A DNA stretch of 64,000 nucleotides, from assembly GCA_964213355.1 (NCBI GenBank), contig CAXOVY010000001.1, forward strand, positions 1-64,000, read 5' to 3'. Positions 53,982 through 61,995 of this stretch are shown piece by piece (positions within the stretch are counted from its first letter, which is position 1; each line of letters starts with the position of its first letter). The stretch is from JBAXAM01 sp964213355. GTDB taxonomy: Bacteria; Pseudomonadota; Gammaproteobacteria; UBA9339. Below the pieces are notes generated by a model. The model did not search any database. It was not told the DNA's origin and worked only from the letters and a program-made list of their open reading frames with translations. The translations under genes were made by a program, and so were the position numbers.

Positions 53982-54009
53982 TTGCTTTCTATTGTAGATT
54001 TTATATGAT
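53982..54009 (+). promoter_or_regulatory. Possible promoter of the BMC operon
   Basis: TTGCTT (53982-53987), a 16-base gap and TATGAT (54004-54009), 37 bases before the first shell gene. Only a pattern match; a TTGACC lies 8 bases further upstream. Confidence 0.3.
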
Positions 54010-54045
54010 GTAACACTTAATTTTAAATTTTTAGGAGAATTCAAA

Positions 54046-54339
54046 ATGGCTGATGCTTTAGGTATGATTGAAACAAAAGGCTTTATTGGCATGGTTGAAG
54101 CGGCAGATGCAATGGTTAAGGCTGCTAAAGTCGAGCTAATTGGTTTTGAAAAAGTTGGCGGAGCTTATGTTACTGCCATTGTTCGTGGCGATGTTGCTGC
54201 TGTTAAAGCAGCTACTGAAGCTGGCGCCCGAGCTGCAAGTAAAGTTGGCGAATTAGTTTCGGTTCATGTCATCCCAAGACCACATGATAATATTGATATG
54301 GTTTTACCGCTAGGCAGACAAGGTAAAAAATCAAAGTAA
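54046..54339 (+). CDS. BMC-H hexameric shell protein (PduA/EutM-like)
   Basis: 97 residues, one BMC domain. ALGMIETKGFIGMVEAADAM at the N-terminus, pore loop in FEKVGGAYVTAIVRGD (about 36-51) and HVIPRPHDNIDMVLP at the end are typical of the main hexamer tile. It is the major facet protein of a bacterial microcompartment. Strong AGGAG ribosome site. It is followed by a hairpin region (54354-54432), then the pentamer gene. Confidence 0.96.
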   Translation: MADALGMIETKGFIGMVEAADAMVKAAKVELIGFEKVGGAYVTAIVRGDVAAVKAATEAGARAASKVGELVSVHVIPRPHDNIDMVLPLGRQGKKSK

Positions 54340-54353
54340 CGAATTAGCACATG

Positions 54354-54432
54354 GGTTTATCCGCTTTTTGGGCGAATAAACCTGAAGCGCTGGTAGGCGC
54401 GGGCTTTTAGCTCGCGCGATTCAAATTGAGGG
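54354..54432. repeat. Hairpin and REP-like element after the BMC-H gene
   Basis: A GGTTTAT/ATAAACC hairpin (54354-54382) is followed by TGGTAGGCGCGGGCTTTTAG with CTCGCGCGATTC, a GC-rich palindromic unit unlike the AT-rich surroundings. A related unit starts TGGTAGGCATAGGCTTTAGC at 56203. They may reduce downstream expression relative to the major shell protein. Confidence 0.55.
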
Positions 54433-54440
54433 GCGAGCCT

Positions 54441-54728
54441 ATGCAACTTGGTAAAATAGTGGGTACGGTGGTTTCAACCAAAAAAGACGAAAAACTCGAA
54501 GGCTTAAAACTCCAAATCGTCAAATTTATTAATACTGATGGTTCTTTTACCGGAGGATTAGTGGTTGCGGTTGATTCAGTTGGTGCTGGTGTTGGCGAAG
54601 TTGTGTTAGTTGCTGCTGGAAGTTCTGCACGCCAAACACAAATTACAAAAGATAAGCCAGTGGACACTGTAATCATGGCAATAATTGATGAGCTTGAGAT
54701 AGCGGGGAAGCACGTCTACATTAAATAG
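54441..54728 (+). CDS. BMC-P pentameric vertex protein 1 (EutN/CcmL/PduN-like)
   Basis: 95 residues from the ATG at 54441 (GGGGCGAG upstream); an upstream in-frame TTG at 54426 is less likely. QLGKIVGTVVSTKKDEKLEG and VDSVGAGVGEVVLVAAGSSA are typical of the pentamer that caps BMC vertices. One of three paralogues in this operon. Confidence 0.94.
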   Translation: MQLGKIVGTVVSTKKDEKLEGLKLQIVKFINTDGSFTGGLVVAVDSVGAGVGEVVLVAAGSSARQTQITKDKPVDTVIMAIIDELEIAGKHVYIK

Positions 54729-54744
54729 CGCTTAGAGTTATCTT

Positions 54745-56202
54745 ATGATTTCTGATAAACAAATCAATTCTATTGTTGATCGCGTAGTTGAGCAGCTTGT
54801 TCGGCCATCTACTAAGGTATCAACATCAGCAGAAAATGTTTTTGTCAAAAGCCAAACTCCAGGGGTTAGTGTGTCAGTTTTTTGTGCCAATGATGCTTTA
54901 GGTAGTTTTGCAACCATTGAAGAAGCTATTGTTGCCGCAGAAAAAGCATTTTATGAGTATAAATCAGTTTCTGTTGAGCAGCGCAAGAAAATTATCGCTG
55001 CTATTCGAGAAATCTGCTTGGAAAATGTAAATAATCTTGCGCGTCTTGCTTTAGATGAAACTAAAATGGGTCGATTTGATGACAAAGTTCACAAAAATGA
55101 ACTTGCCATCAGGAGAACCCCAGGGATCGAAGATCTTGAACCAATTGCCTTTACCGGAGATAATGGGTTAACCCTGTTAGAACGTGCTCCTTATGGAGTT
55201 ATTGGTTCAATTACGCCAAGTACTAATCCATCAGAAACTATTATCAATAATACGATTAGTATGATTGCTGGTGGTAATGCTGTAGCTTTTAATACGCATC
55301 CTGGTGCAAAAAAAACCTCCGGCTTCACCGTAAATTTAATTAACAAAGCAATTATTTCTGCAGGTGGACCGCCGAATTTAGTAACAACTGTAGCCAATCC
55401 AACTATTGAATCTGCAAATACTTTAATGACCCATCCTAAAGTTGGTTTATTAGTAGTTACTGGTGGACCAGCCGTTGTAGCCAGTGCAATGAAATCTGGT
55501 AAAAGAGTAGTGGCTGCCGGTCCTGGAAATCCTCCAACTGTTGTCGATGAAACCGCCGATCTTGATAAGGCGGCTAAAGATATCGTTACTAGCGCTAGTA
55601 CTGATAACAATATTATCTGCGTAGTTGAAAAAAATATTATTGTTACTAAAGCTTGTGCTGATGAATTTAAAAAGGCACTGATCAAGCATGGAGCTTTTGA
55701 ATTAAATAGCTACCAAACAAGTAAATTAGTTAAAGTTATTGTTGGTGCTGATGGACATCCTGATAAAAAATGGGTTGGTAGGGATGTTCAATTAATTTTG
55801 AAACAGATTGATGTAGATGTTGGTTCAGAAAAAAGACTGGCAATTGCCGAAACTGATGCTAATCACCCATTTGCTAAATTAGAATTATTAATGCCAGTGT
55901 TGCCATTTATTCGTGCCAATAATATTGATGAAGCTATTGAGATAGCCTATCAACTTGAAGGCGGTTGTTTTCACTCAGCATCGATTCATTCGCGTAATAT
56001 CGATCATTTGCATCGTATGGCGGTGAAAATGAATACAGCGATTTTTGTGAAGAATGGGCCGACATTATCTGGTCTCGGCTTGAATGGCGAAGGCCCTGCT
56101 TCGTTTACCATAGCTGCACCCACCGGTGAAGGAGTTACAACCGCAAGGCATTTCACTCGAACCCGCAGATGTGTGGTAAGCGGGCATTTTAGAATAGTAT
56201 AA
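54745..56202 (+). CDS. CoA-acylating aldehyde dehydrogenase (PduP/EutE-like)
   Basis: 485 residues. It oxidises a short aldehyde to acyl-CoA with NAD. The first ~20 residues (ISDKQINSIVDRVVEQLVRP) form an amphipathic helix that matches BMC encapsulation peptides. The ALDH core has TPSTNPSETIINNTISM, VVTGGPAVV and the catalytic Cys in NNIICVVEK (about 292). Acetaldehyde from DeoC is the expected substrate. No phosphotransacylase (PduL) or alcohol dehydrogenase is in the window, so NAD and CoA recycling must depend on other genes. Confidence 0.95.
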   Translation: MISDKQINSIVDRVVEQLVRPSTKVSTSAENVFVKSQTPGVSVSVFCANDALGSFATIEEAIVAAEKAFYEYKSVSVEQRKKIIAAIREICLENVNNLARLALDETKMGRFDDKVHKNELAIRRTPGIEDLEPIAFTGDNGLTLLERAPYGVIGSITPSTNPSETIINNTISMIAGGNAVAFNTHPGAKKTSGFTVNLINKAIISAGGPPNLVTTVANPTIESANTLMTHPKVGLLVVTGGPAVVASAMKSGKRVVAAGPGNPPTVVDETADLDKAAKDIVTSASTDNNIICVVEKNIIVTKACADEFKKALIKHGAFELNSYQTSKLVKVIVGADGHPDKKWVGRDVQLILKQIDVDVGSEKRLAIAETDANHPFAKLELLMPVLPFIRANNIDEAIEIAYQLEGGCFHSASIHSRNIDHLHRMAVKMNTAIFVKNGPTLSGLGLNGEGPASFTIAAPTGEGVTTARHFTRTRRCVVSGHFRIV

Positions 56203-56264
56203 TTGGTAGGCATAGGCTTTAGCCTGCGATTCGAGGAACGCAAGCTAAAGCTTATTGCTACCAA
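56203..56264. repeat. REP-like palindromic unit in the BMC operon
   Basis: Outer arms TTGGTAG/CTACCAA, inner GGCTTTAGCC and AAGCTAAAGCTT. Similar to the unit at about 54390-54432. In the gap between the aldehyde dehydrogenase and PduS-like genes. Confidence 0.55.
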
Positions 56265-56331
56265 GCCTGGGGCGCCGCCTGACAATAAAAATTACTTTTT
56301 AGATTTAGATTAACTTTATTATCATTAAATT

Positions 56332-57669
56332 ATGAATATATCATCCGCTCAAATAATCCAAAAAGTAAGATCCGCTGGTGTCATCGGGGCTGGTGGTGGC
56401 GGCTTTCCGACATATGTAAAACTGCAGGCTAAAGTCGATACTATTATTGCCAATGGTTCCGAGTGCGAGCCATTGTTGTCAAGCGATTGCTCGATGATGG
56501 AGCAAAAACCAGATTGGTTGATTGCAGGGGTGCAAATTGCTATGCAGGCAACTGGTGCTAAAAATGCAGTTATTGCGCTTAAAGCACACTATCACGATGC
56601 TATTAATGCCATCAAAGAAGTTTTACCTAAAGATAATTCTATTAAATTGCACTTACTTGAAAATTATTATCCTGCTGGCGATGAGTTTTTATTAGTATAT
56701 GAAGTAACTGGTAAAGTCATTCCTGAAGGTGGAATTCCGCTCAATGTTGGCATTATAGTGAACAATGTTATCACCTTGATGCAAATATATCAGGCAGTCA
56801 ATGGCAAACCGGTTACTGAAAGGGCGATAACTTTAGCCGGGGAGTTTAATGAACCCAAAATAGTTACTGCTTCTATTGGTACAACCTATGAGAACCTAAT
56901 AAAAATTGCTGGCGGCCTAAAAAACGTAGATGCCGTTCTGATTGATGGTGGTCCAATGATGGGCAAGATTGTTGATAATTGGGATCTGGGTATTGCCAAA
57001 ACTACCAGCGGTGTTTTAGCTTTGCCCAAAGATCATTTCATTGTGGCAATGGCTCAGCAGTCACTATCGCAAATGATTAAGCGCTCTAAAGCTGCGTGTT
57101 GTCAGTGTTTTCGTTGTAGTGATCTTTGTCCGCGTAATTTAATAGGACACGATATTTATCCACATATGACTATGCGCACCATTGATTATAATCAAGCAGA
57201 GCCAGCAAAGCATATCACTTCAACTTTTTTATGTAGCCAATGTGGAGTTTGTGAACTAATTGCTTGTGATTTTATGTTGCTGTCACCGCGTAAAATTCTT
57301 GGCGCCTATCGCAAAGAATTAATTAAAAAAGGTATAAAAAATCCGCATGCCAGAACCAAAATCATACCAAATTCACAATTTGAAAATCGAAAAATTGCCA
57401 TACCAATGCTCCTTAAAAAACTGGATTTGAAGAAATATGATGTTGAACTGCCGTGCGTAACAGGCGTGCAGCCAGTTAAAAAAGTACGAATTTCTTTGAA
57501 CAAACACATTGGCCTGCCAGCATTATCCCAAGTTCAAATGGGACAAAAAGTAAAAATGTGTGATATTATCGCTAGCACTCCGGATGATATATTGGGAACG
57601 GTTTATCATGCTTCAATTGACGGTAAAATTACTGATGTAAATAATGAGTGGATAGAAATAACTGAATAA
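56332..57669 (+). CDS. PduS-like RnfC-family flavin/Fe-S protein
   Basis: 445 residues. The N-terminal FMN/NAD-binding region has GVIGAGGGGFPTYVKLQ (about 15-31) and ANGSECEPLL. Two 4Fe-4S motifs are present: CCQCFRCSDLCP (about 256-267) and CSQCGVCELIACD (about 301-313). An SLBB-like C-terminus follows. In Pdu compartments PduS transfers electrons for cofactor reactivation; here, with no B12 enzyme, it more likely reoxidises NADH or moves electrons across the shell with the BMC-T protein that follows. Confidence 0.93.
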   Translation: MNISSAQIIQKVRSAGVIGAGGGGFPTYVKLQAKVDTIIANGSECEPLLSSDCSMMEQKPDWLIAGVQIAMQATGAKNAVIALKAHYHDAINAIKEVLPKDNSIKLHLLENYYPAGDEFLLVYEVTGKVIPEGGIPLNVGIIVNNVITLMQIYQAVNGKPVTERAITLAGEFNEPKIVTASIGTTYENLIKIAGGLKNVDAVLIDGGPMMGKIVDNWDLGIAKTTSGVLALPKDHFIVAMAQQSLSQMIKRSKAACCQCFRCSDLCPRNLIGHDIYPHMTMRTIDYNQAEPAKHITSTFLCSQCGVCELIACDFMLLSPRKILGAYRKELIKKGIKNPHARTKIIPNSQFENRKIAIPMLLKKLDLKKYDVELPCVTGVQPVKKVRISLNKHIGLPALSQVQMGQKVKMCDIIASTPDDILGTVYHASIDGKITDVNNEWIEITE

Positions 57670-57674
57670 AAAAT

Positions 57675-58232
57675 ATGAAAGAACCAGCTCTAGGACTAAT
57701 TGAATTTAAATCCATCGCAAAAGGTATTTTTGCTACCGATGCTATCGTAAAAAAAGCCCCGGTTAGGATTTTAAACACGAATCCAGTTTGTCCAGGAAAA
57801 TATTTGGTAATATTCGCAGGTGAAGTTGCGGATGTCGATGAAGCGCTAAAAGCAGGTCTATCCGCTGGTGGCGATATGGTAATTAATGAATTGTTTCTGC
57901 CATATTTGCACGAAGATGTGATCCCTGCAATTTCTGGTTCAACAAAAACAGAAGAATTTGGTGCTCTTGGCGTAATTGAGGCGTTTTCTGTAGCGTCGTG
58001 CGTTGCTGCAGCAGACATTGCTGCTAAAAATTCGCCAATTAAATTAATTGAAATAAGATTGGCAAATGGTTTAGGAGGCAAAGCCTTTTTCGTTATAACT
58101 GGAGAGCTGGCTGATGTTGAATCCTCAATTGCCGCAGCTAAAGAATACATTAAGGCAGAGGGTCTGTTAGCGGGATGTGAAATTATTGCAGCGCCTCATG
58201 CTGATTTGATTGAAAAAGGTATGTATTGGTAG
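57675..58232 (+). CDS. BMC-T shell protein with Fe-S type pore Cys (PduT-like)
   Basis: 185 residues, two BMC domains in tandem (about 5-90 and 96-180), giving a pseudohexameric trimer. Cys 39 in NPVCPGKYLV matches the pore Cys that binds a 4Fe-4S cluster in PduT. It begins 5 bases after the PduS-like gene, which fits a shared electron-transfer role across the shell. Confidence 0.93.
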   Translation: MKEPALGLIEFKSIAKGIFATDAIVKKAPVRILNTNPVCPGKYLVIFAGEVADVDEALKAGLSAGGDMVINELFLPYLHEDVIPAISGSTKTEEFGALGVIEAFSVASCVAAADIAAKNSPIKLIEIRLANGLGGKAFFVITGELADVESSIAAAKEYIKAEGLLAGCEIIAAPHADLIEKGMYW

Positions 58233-58243
58233 AGGGATAAAAA

Positions 58244-58552
58244 ATGCAATTGGCTAAAGTAATCGGCACAGTAGTTGCCACAACCAAAGATTCAGCTCTT
58301 GCTGGGTTAAAAATAATGATGATTCAGCCATTGACTGATGAATTGAAATCGTCGGGCGGACCAATCGCGGCTATAGATACGGTGCAAGCTGGAGTTGATG
58401 ATTTAGTGCATTGGGTCACTGCACGTGAGGCAGCGCTTGCACTCCCTGATTCGTTTGTCCCAGTAGATGCTGCTATTACTGGAATTGTTGATCAAGTGAA
58501 CTCTGACAGTAAGGGGATAGAAGATAAACAAAAAATTTTTGAGAGTAATTAA
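58244..58552 (+). CDS. BMC-P pentameric vertex protein 2
   Basis: 102 residues: QLAKVIGTVVATTKDSALAG and AIDTVQAGVDDLVHWVTARE. EutN/CcmL fold with a longer, charged C-terminal tail (about 88-102). Ribosome site GAGGGA. Five bases separate it from the third paralogue. Confidence 0.93.
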   Translation: MQLAKVIGTVVATTKDSALAGLKIMMIQPLTDELKSSGGPIAAIDTVQAGVDDLVHWVTAREAALALPDSFVPVDAAITGIVDQVNSDSKGIEDKQKIFESN

Positions 58553-58557
58553 TTTCT

Positions 58558-58830
58558 ATGATATTAGCGCGTATTAAAGGAAACGTAGTTGCCACCATAA
58601 AGCATCCTTGCTTTGCTGGGCAGCGGCTTCTTATTGCTCAACCTGTTGATGAAGAAGGTAATGACAAAGGCGACTCGTTTTTAGCTTGTGATACCGTGCA
58701 GGCGGCTCCGGGCGATGTGGTATTAATTGAGCGCGAAGGAAATACCGCGCGGCAACTTTTAGGCACGCCAAATGATCCTTTCCACTCTGTGATCGTTGGT
58801 ATTGTTGATAAGGTAAATACTGAAAAATAA
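58558..58830 (+). CDS. BMC-P pentameric vertex protein 3
   Basis: 90 residues: ILARIKGNVVATIKHPCFAG and ACDTVQAAPGDVVLIEREGN. The ends and core are standard EutN/CcmL. Three divergent pentamers in one operon are typical of metabolosomes such as SPU, GRM and PVM types rather than carboxysomes. Confidence 0.94.
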   Translation: MILARIKGNVVATIKHPCFAGQRLLIAQPVDEEGNDKGDSFLACDTVQAAPGDVVLIEREGNTARQLLGTPNDPFHSVIVGIVDKVNTEK

Positions 58831-58845
58831 ATATAGAGATAAAAT

Positions 58846-59751
58846 ATGACAGACAAAATTGATGAGCTGGTAGATTTAATCACAAGACGTGTTACCGAGC
58901 GGCTACAAGCTATGAATACGTCACAAACAAGTTTTGAGCATAAAAACTGCGATTGTACTGGATCAACCGGATCCTGTACTAACTGCGGTCTTTGTGTTAT
59001 AAAAAAACCCGAGGCAGTTGGTAACATTATCAGCTTTGGTGCTTCTCGCATTGGTGCCAATGCTGGCATCACCGCGCAAATAGATACCAAGCTCGCAAGT
59101 ATGATCGATCATACTTTGCTTAAGCCAGATGCTATCCAAGCTGAACTTACTAAAGTTTGCAGCGAAGCAAGAGATTACCATTTTGCAACCGTATGTGTTA
59201 ATTCTAGTAATATCCCTTTTGTGGCACGATTGCTGAAAGGTAGCGGCGTAAAGGCAATTGCGGTTGTCGGTTTTCCACTGGGAGCTGCAACATCGCAAGC
59301 CAAGGCTTTTGAAGCCAAAGAAGCAATACATGCTGGTGCTGAAGAAATTGATATGGTTATTAATATTGGGGCAATAAAATCTAAAGATTACAAAACGGTT
59401 TACGAAGATATCAGACAAGTAGTTGAAGCCTCAAGGCCATATGTAGTTAAAGTTATTCTTGAAACCTCAAGTCTCGATCATGATGAAAAAGTTATTGCAT
59501 GTACATTGTCAAAAACTGCTGGTGCTGCTTTTGTAAAAACATCAACTGGGTTTGGTTCTGGCGGTGCAACCGTAGAAGATATCGCATTAATGCGTAAGAT
59601 TGTCGGTGAGAATATGTACGTTAAAGCTTCTGGTGGAATCCGCACCAAAGAAGATGCAGAAAAAATGGTAAATGCTGGGGCGGACAGAATTGGCGCCTCA
59701 GCAAGCGTAGCAATTGTGACTGGCAAACAGGCAAAAGCTGGCAATTATTAA
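58846..59751 (+). CDS. deoC: Deoxyribose-phosphate aldolase with BMC targeting extension
   Basis: 301 residues, about 80 longer than stand-alone enzymes. Residues 3-23 (DKIDELVDLITRRVTERLQAM) form an amphipathic encapsulation helix (the quoted span is split over a normal helix). A Cys-rich linker follows (CDCTGSTGSCTNCGLC, about 36-51), then the aldolase barrel from MIDHTLLKPDA (about 86). Catalytic Lys in AFVKTSTGFG (about 230) and VKASGGIRT (about 260). It splits 2-deoxyribose-5-phosphate to acetaldehyde and glyceraldehyde-3-phosphate. The signature enzyme of this BMC. The Cys cluster may bind metal or Fe-S; its role is unknown. Confidence 0.95.
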   Translation: MTDKIDELVDLITRRVTERLQAMNTSQTSFEHKNCDCTGSTGSCTNCGLCVIKKPEAVGNIISFGASRIGANAGITAQIDTKLASMIDHTLLKPDAIQAELTKVCSEARDYHFATVCVNSSNIPFVARLLKGSGVKAIAVVGFPLGAATSQAKAFEAKEAIHAGAEEIDMVINIGAIKSKDYKTVYEDIRQVVEASRPYVVKVILETSSLDHDEKVIACTLSKTAGAAFVKTSTGFGSGGATVEDIALMRKIVGENMYVKASGGIRTKEDAEKMVNAGADRIGASASVAIVTGKQAKAGNY

Positions 59752-59772
59752 TTATAATAAAGGATCAAATAT

Positions 59773-60417
59773 ATGTTCGAACTACGTACCTTGACATTTA
59801 TAGATAATTTACAACTCCAGCTTGCTCATTTTATTCCAGAAGAGCATATAGTTCATGTTCCTGCTGAAAATGATGCAATGCTAATTATAGAAATAGCTCC
59901 AGCGATGGAAATTCATTCTATGGTTGATTTGGCATTAAAGAGAACTAAAGTACAACTTGGCGCGTTAATAACCGAAAGATATTTTGGCCAGTTATTTATA
60001 CAACATGCAGATCAAGGAGAAGTGATAGAAGCCGGGCGCGAAATTATGCGTGCTACTGGGCTTGATGAAAATAGCCGTGCTAAGATTGAAGTTCTTACGA
60101 GCAAAATTATTCGTGGCATTGAGCCAGATCATGCAAAGTATTTCAATATTGATGCAGTGAACAATAAAGTGGTGCCGGGTGAATCAGTTTTGCTTATGGA
60201 GACAACTCCAGCAGCATATTCTGCTATCGCTTGTAATGAAGCATTAAAAGCCGCAAATATAAAGCTAATAACAATTAGACCTTTTGGCGCCACAAGTAGA
60301 TTGGTTATGAGTGGGCCAGAATCAGAAATTGATTCAGCAGCTGAAGCAGCTATTAGAGTAATCGATAAGCTTAATGAAATGCGAGCGAACAAAACCCACA
60401 AACAATTAGGCGCCTAA
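59773..60417 (+). CDS. BMC-T shell protein, PduB/EutL-like
   Basis: 214 residues with two divergent BMC domains (about 5-100 and 118-203). The second has MSGPESEIDSAAEAAIRVID as the closing helix and GESVLLMETTPAAYSAIACNEAL as the opening strand-helix, in a permuted style typical of trimeric shell proteins with gated pores. Together with the PduT-like protein it would give two kinds of trimer in the shell. AAAGGA ribosome site. Confidence 0.8.
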   Translation: MFELRTLTFIDNLQLQLAHFIPEEHIVHVPAENDAMLIIEIAPAMEIHSMVDLALKRTKVQLGALITERYFGQLFIQHADQGEVIEAGREIMRATGLDENSRAKIEVLTSKIIRGIEPDHAKYFNIDAVNNKVVPGESVLLMETTPAAYSAIACNEALKAANIKLITIRPFGATSRLVMSGPESEIDSAAEAAIRVIDKLNEMRANKTHKQLGA

Positions 60418-60420
60418 CAC

Positions 60421-61179
60421 ATGGGCAATCGACGTTCATTCATAGTAAATGAAATCGTAAAATACAGCCAAAAACTGGATCAAAAAGGTTTTGGTGCTAA
60501 TCATGATGGCAATATTTCTGTTAAATTCGATGATGCGTTGCTTGCTACGCCAACTGCTGTTAGCAAAGGTAATATAACAGCTGATCTAATCATAACTTTG
60601 GACAAAAGGGGCAATAAAATCTCCGGTTTCGGCAAGCCTTTTTCTGAAATTAAACTACACTTGGTTGCTTATCGCGCGCGTCCTGAAGTTAATGCCGTTG
60701 TGCACGCGCATCCACCGTTTGCTACTGCGCGTGGTTTATTGAATTCACCGATTAAACCAGCAATTCCTGAAGCAATTATTTCAATTGGTGATGTTGTTCC
60801 AGTTGTTGCATTTGCCATGCCTTCAGCTCGCGAAAACGATGATATTATTGCAAAGGCTCTAGCTGAGGTTGATGTTTTTATTATGCCAGGAAATGGAGTG
60901 TTTGCGGTTGGTGATAGTGTAGAACAAGCCTACTTGCGTCTAGAATTGCTAGAGCATCTAGCTAAAATAGATTATTATATGCAAGGTCATGGAACACCAA
61001 TGAAACTTGCAAATGAAGATATTTCTAGTCTTATGAAAAAGCGCTCTGATATTGGTCTTGGACCAAAGAAAAATATTGTTGTCCCGACGCAAGGATCTGG
61101 ATTTACTAAAAATCAGGAGCAGCTACCCGAACTTAAAAAAATAATTCTAGAAGAAATTAAAAAAGCATTACAAAGTTAA
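60421..61179 (+). CDS. Class II aldolase (AraD/FucA family) with C-terminal BMC targeting helix
   Basis: 252 residues. It should cleave a sugar-1-phosphate to DHAP and an aldehyde. GNISVKF and ATPTAVSKGN bind phosphate; the catalytic Glu is in KPFSEIKLHL (about 76), and the first two Zn His are in VVHAHPPFA (about 95 and 97). The third His, normally in a NHG motif, is Asn in MPGNGVFAVG (about 159). The last ~18 residues (LPELKKIILEEIKKALQS) form an amphipathic encapsulation-type helix. Candidate substrates: 5-deoxyribulose-1-phosphate or fuculose/rhamnulose-1-phosphate. A near-identical exported paralogue follows. Confidence 0.9.
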   Translation: MGNRRSFIVNEIVKYSQKLDQKGFGANHDGNISVKFDDALLATPTAVSKGNITADLIITLDKRGNKISGFGKPFSEIKLHLVAYRARPEVNAVVHAHPPFATARGLLNSPIKPAIPEAIISIGDVVPVVAFAMPSARENDDIIAKALAEVDVFIMPGNGVFAVGDSVEQAYLRLELLEHLAKIDYYMQGHGTPMKLANEDISSLMKKRSDIGLGPKKNIVVPTQGSGFTKNQEQLPELKKIILEEIKKALQS

Positions 61180-61194
61180 TCGGAGGGTTTTAGA

Positions 61195-61968
61195 ATGATG
61201 AACAAAAAACTACAGCAGTTTGTGGCCGCAGCGTTTTTTATGGTGGCATCAATGTTTGTATCAAATGTTAGTGCGGAGCCGATAAGCATAGTAAACGAAA
61301 TCGTAAAATACAGCCAAAAACTAGATCAAAAAGGTTTTACTGCGAATCATGATGGCAATATCTCTGCTAAACTTAATGAGGCATTACTTGCCACGCCAAC
61401 TTCTATTAGTAAAGGTAATGTTACTGCTAGTCAAGTCATAATTTTGGACAAAAAGGGCAATAAAACAGCAGGTATTGGCAAGCCTTTTTCCGAACTTAAG
61501 TTGCATTTGGTTGCTTATAGTGCGCGTCCGGATATCAAGGCAGTTATACATGCACATCCACCGTTTGCTACTGCTCGTGGTTTATTGAATTCACCGATTA
61601 AACCAGCAATTCCTGAAGCAATCGTTTCAATTGGTGATATCGTTCCAGTTGTTGCGTTTGCCATGCCTTCAGCTCGCGAAAACGATGATATTCTTGCGAA
61701 GGCTTTAGCTGAAGTGGATGTTGTTATGATGCCGGGAAATGGGGTACTTGCCGTTGGTGATAGTGTAGAGCAAGCTTATTTGCGTTTAGAGTTAGTAGAG
61801 CATTTAGCTAAAATTGATTATTATGCTCGTACTATGGGAACGCCAATGAAACTTGCGGGTAAGGACATTGCTACTCTGCTTGCAAAACGAGCGTCTATTG
61901 GTCTTGGACCAAAGAAAGATATTGCTGCTCCGCAACAAGAAACAAAAGCTGTTAAAAAAACTAATTAA
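61195..61968 (+). CDS. Class II aldolase paralogue with signal peptide
   Basis: 257 residues, about 80% like the preceding protein from IVNEIVKYSQKLDQKGF onward. The N-terminus is replaced by a Sec-type signal peptide: Lys-rich start, hydrophobic core AAAFFMVASMFV, cleavage after VSA (about 27). The C-terminal targeting helix is absent and a short basic tail replaces it. The Glu and first two His are kept; the third Zn His is again Asn (PGNGV). Strong ribosome site GGAGGG. The predicted location is periplasmic, which would be unusual for a phosphate-sugar aldolase. Confidence 0.88.
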   Translation: MMNKKLQQFVAAAFFMVASMFVSNVSAEPISIVNEIVKYSQKLDQKGFTANHDGNISAKLNEALLATPTSISKGNVTASQVIILDKKGNKTAGIGKPFSELKLHLVAYSARPDIKAVIHAHPPFATARGLLNSPIKPAIPEAIVSIGDIVPVVAFAMPSARENDDILAKALAEVDVVMMPGNGVLAVGDSVEQAYLRLELVEHLAKIDYYARTMGTPMKLAGKDIATLLAKRASIGLGPKKDIAAPQQETKAVKKTN

Positions 61969-61995
61969 AAAATTTAAAATAGGGGACTGGAGTTT

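Noticed and set aside
55191..55685. 164-codon minus-strand ORF inside the aldehyde dehydrogenase gene
   Set aside because: Shadow frame, hydrophobic composition caused by reverse reading of the core motifs.
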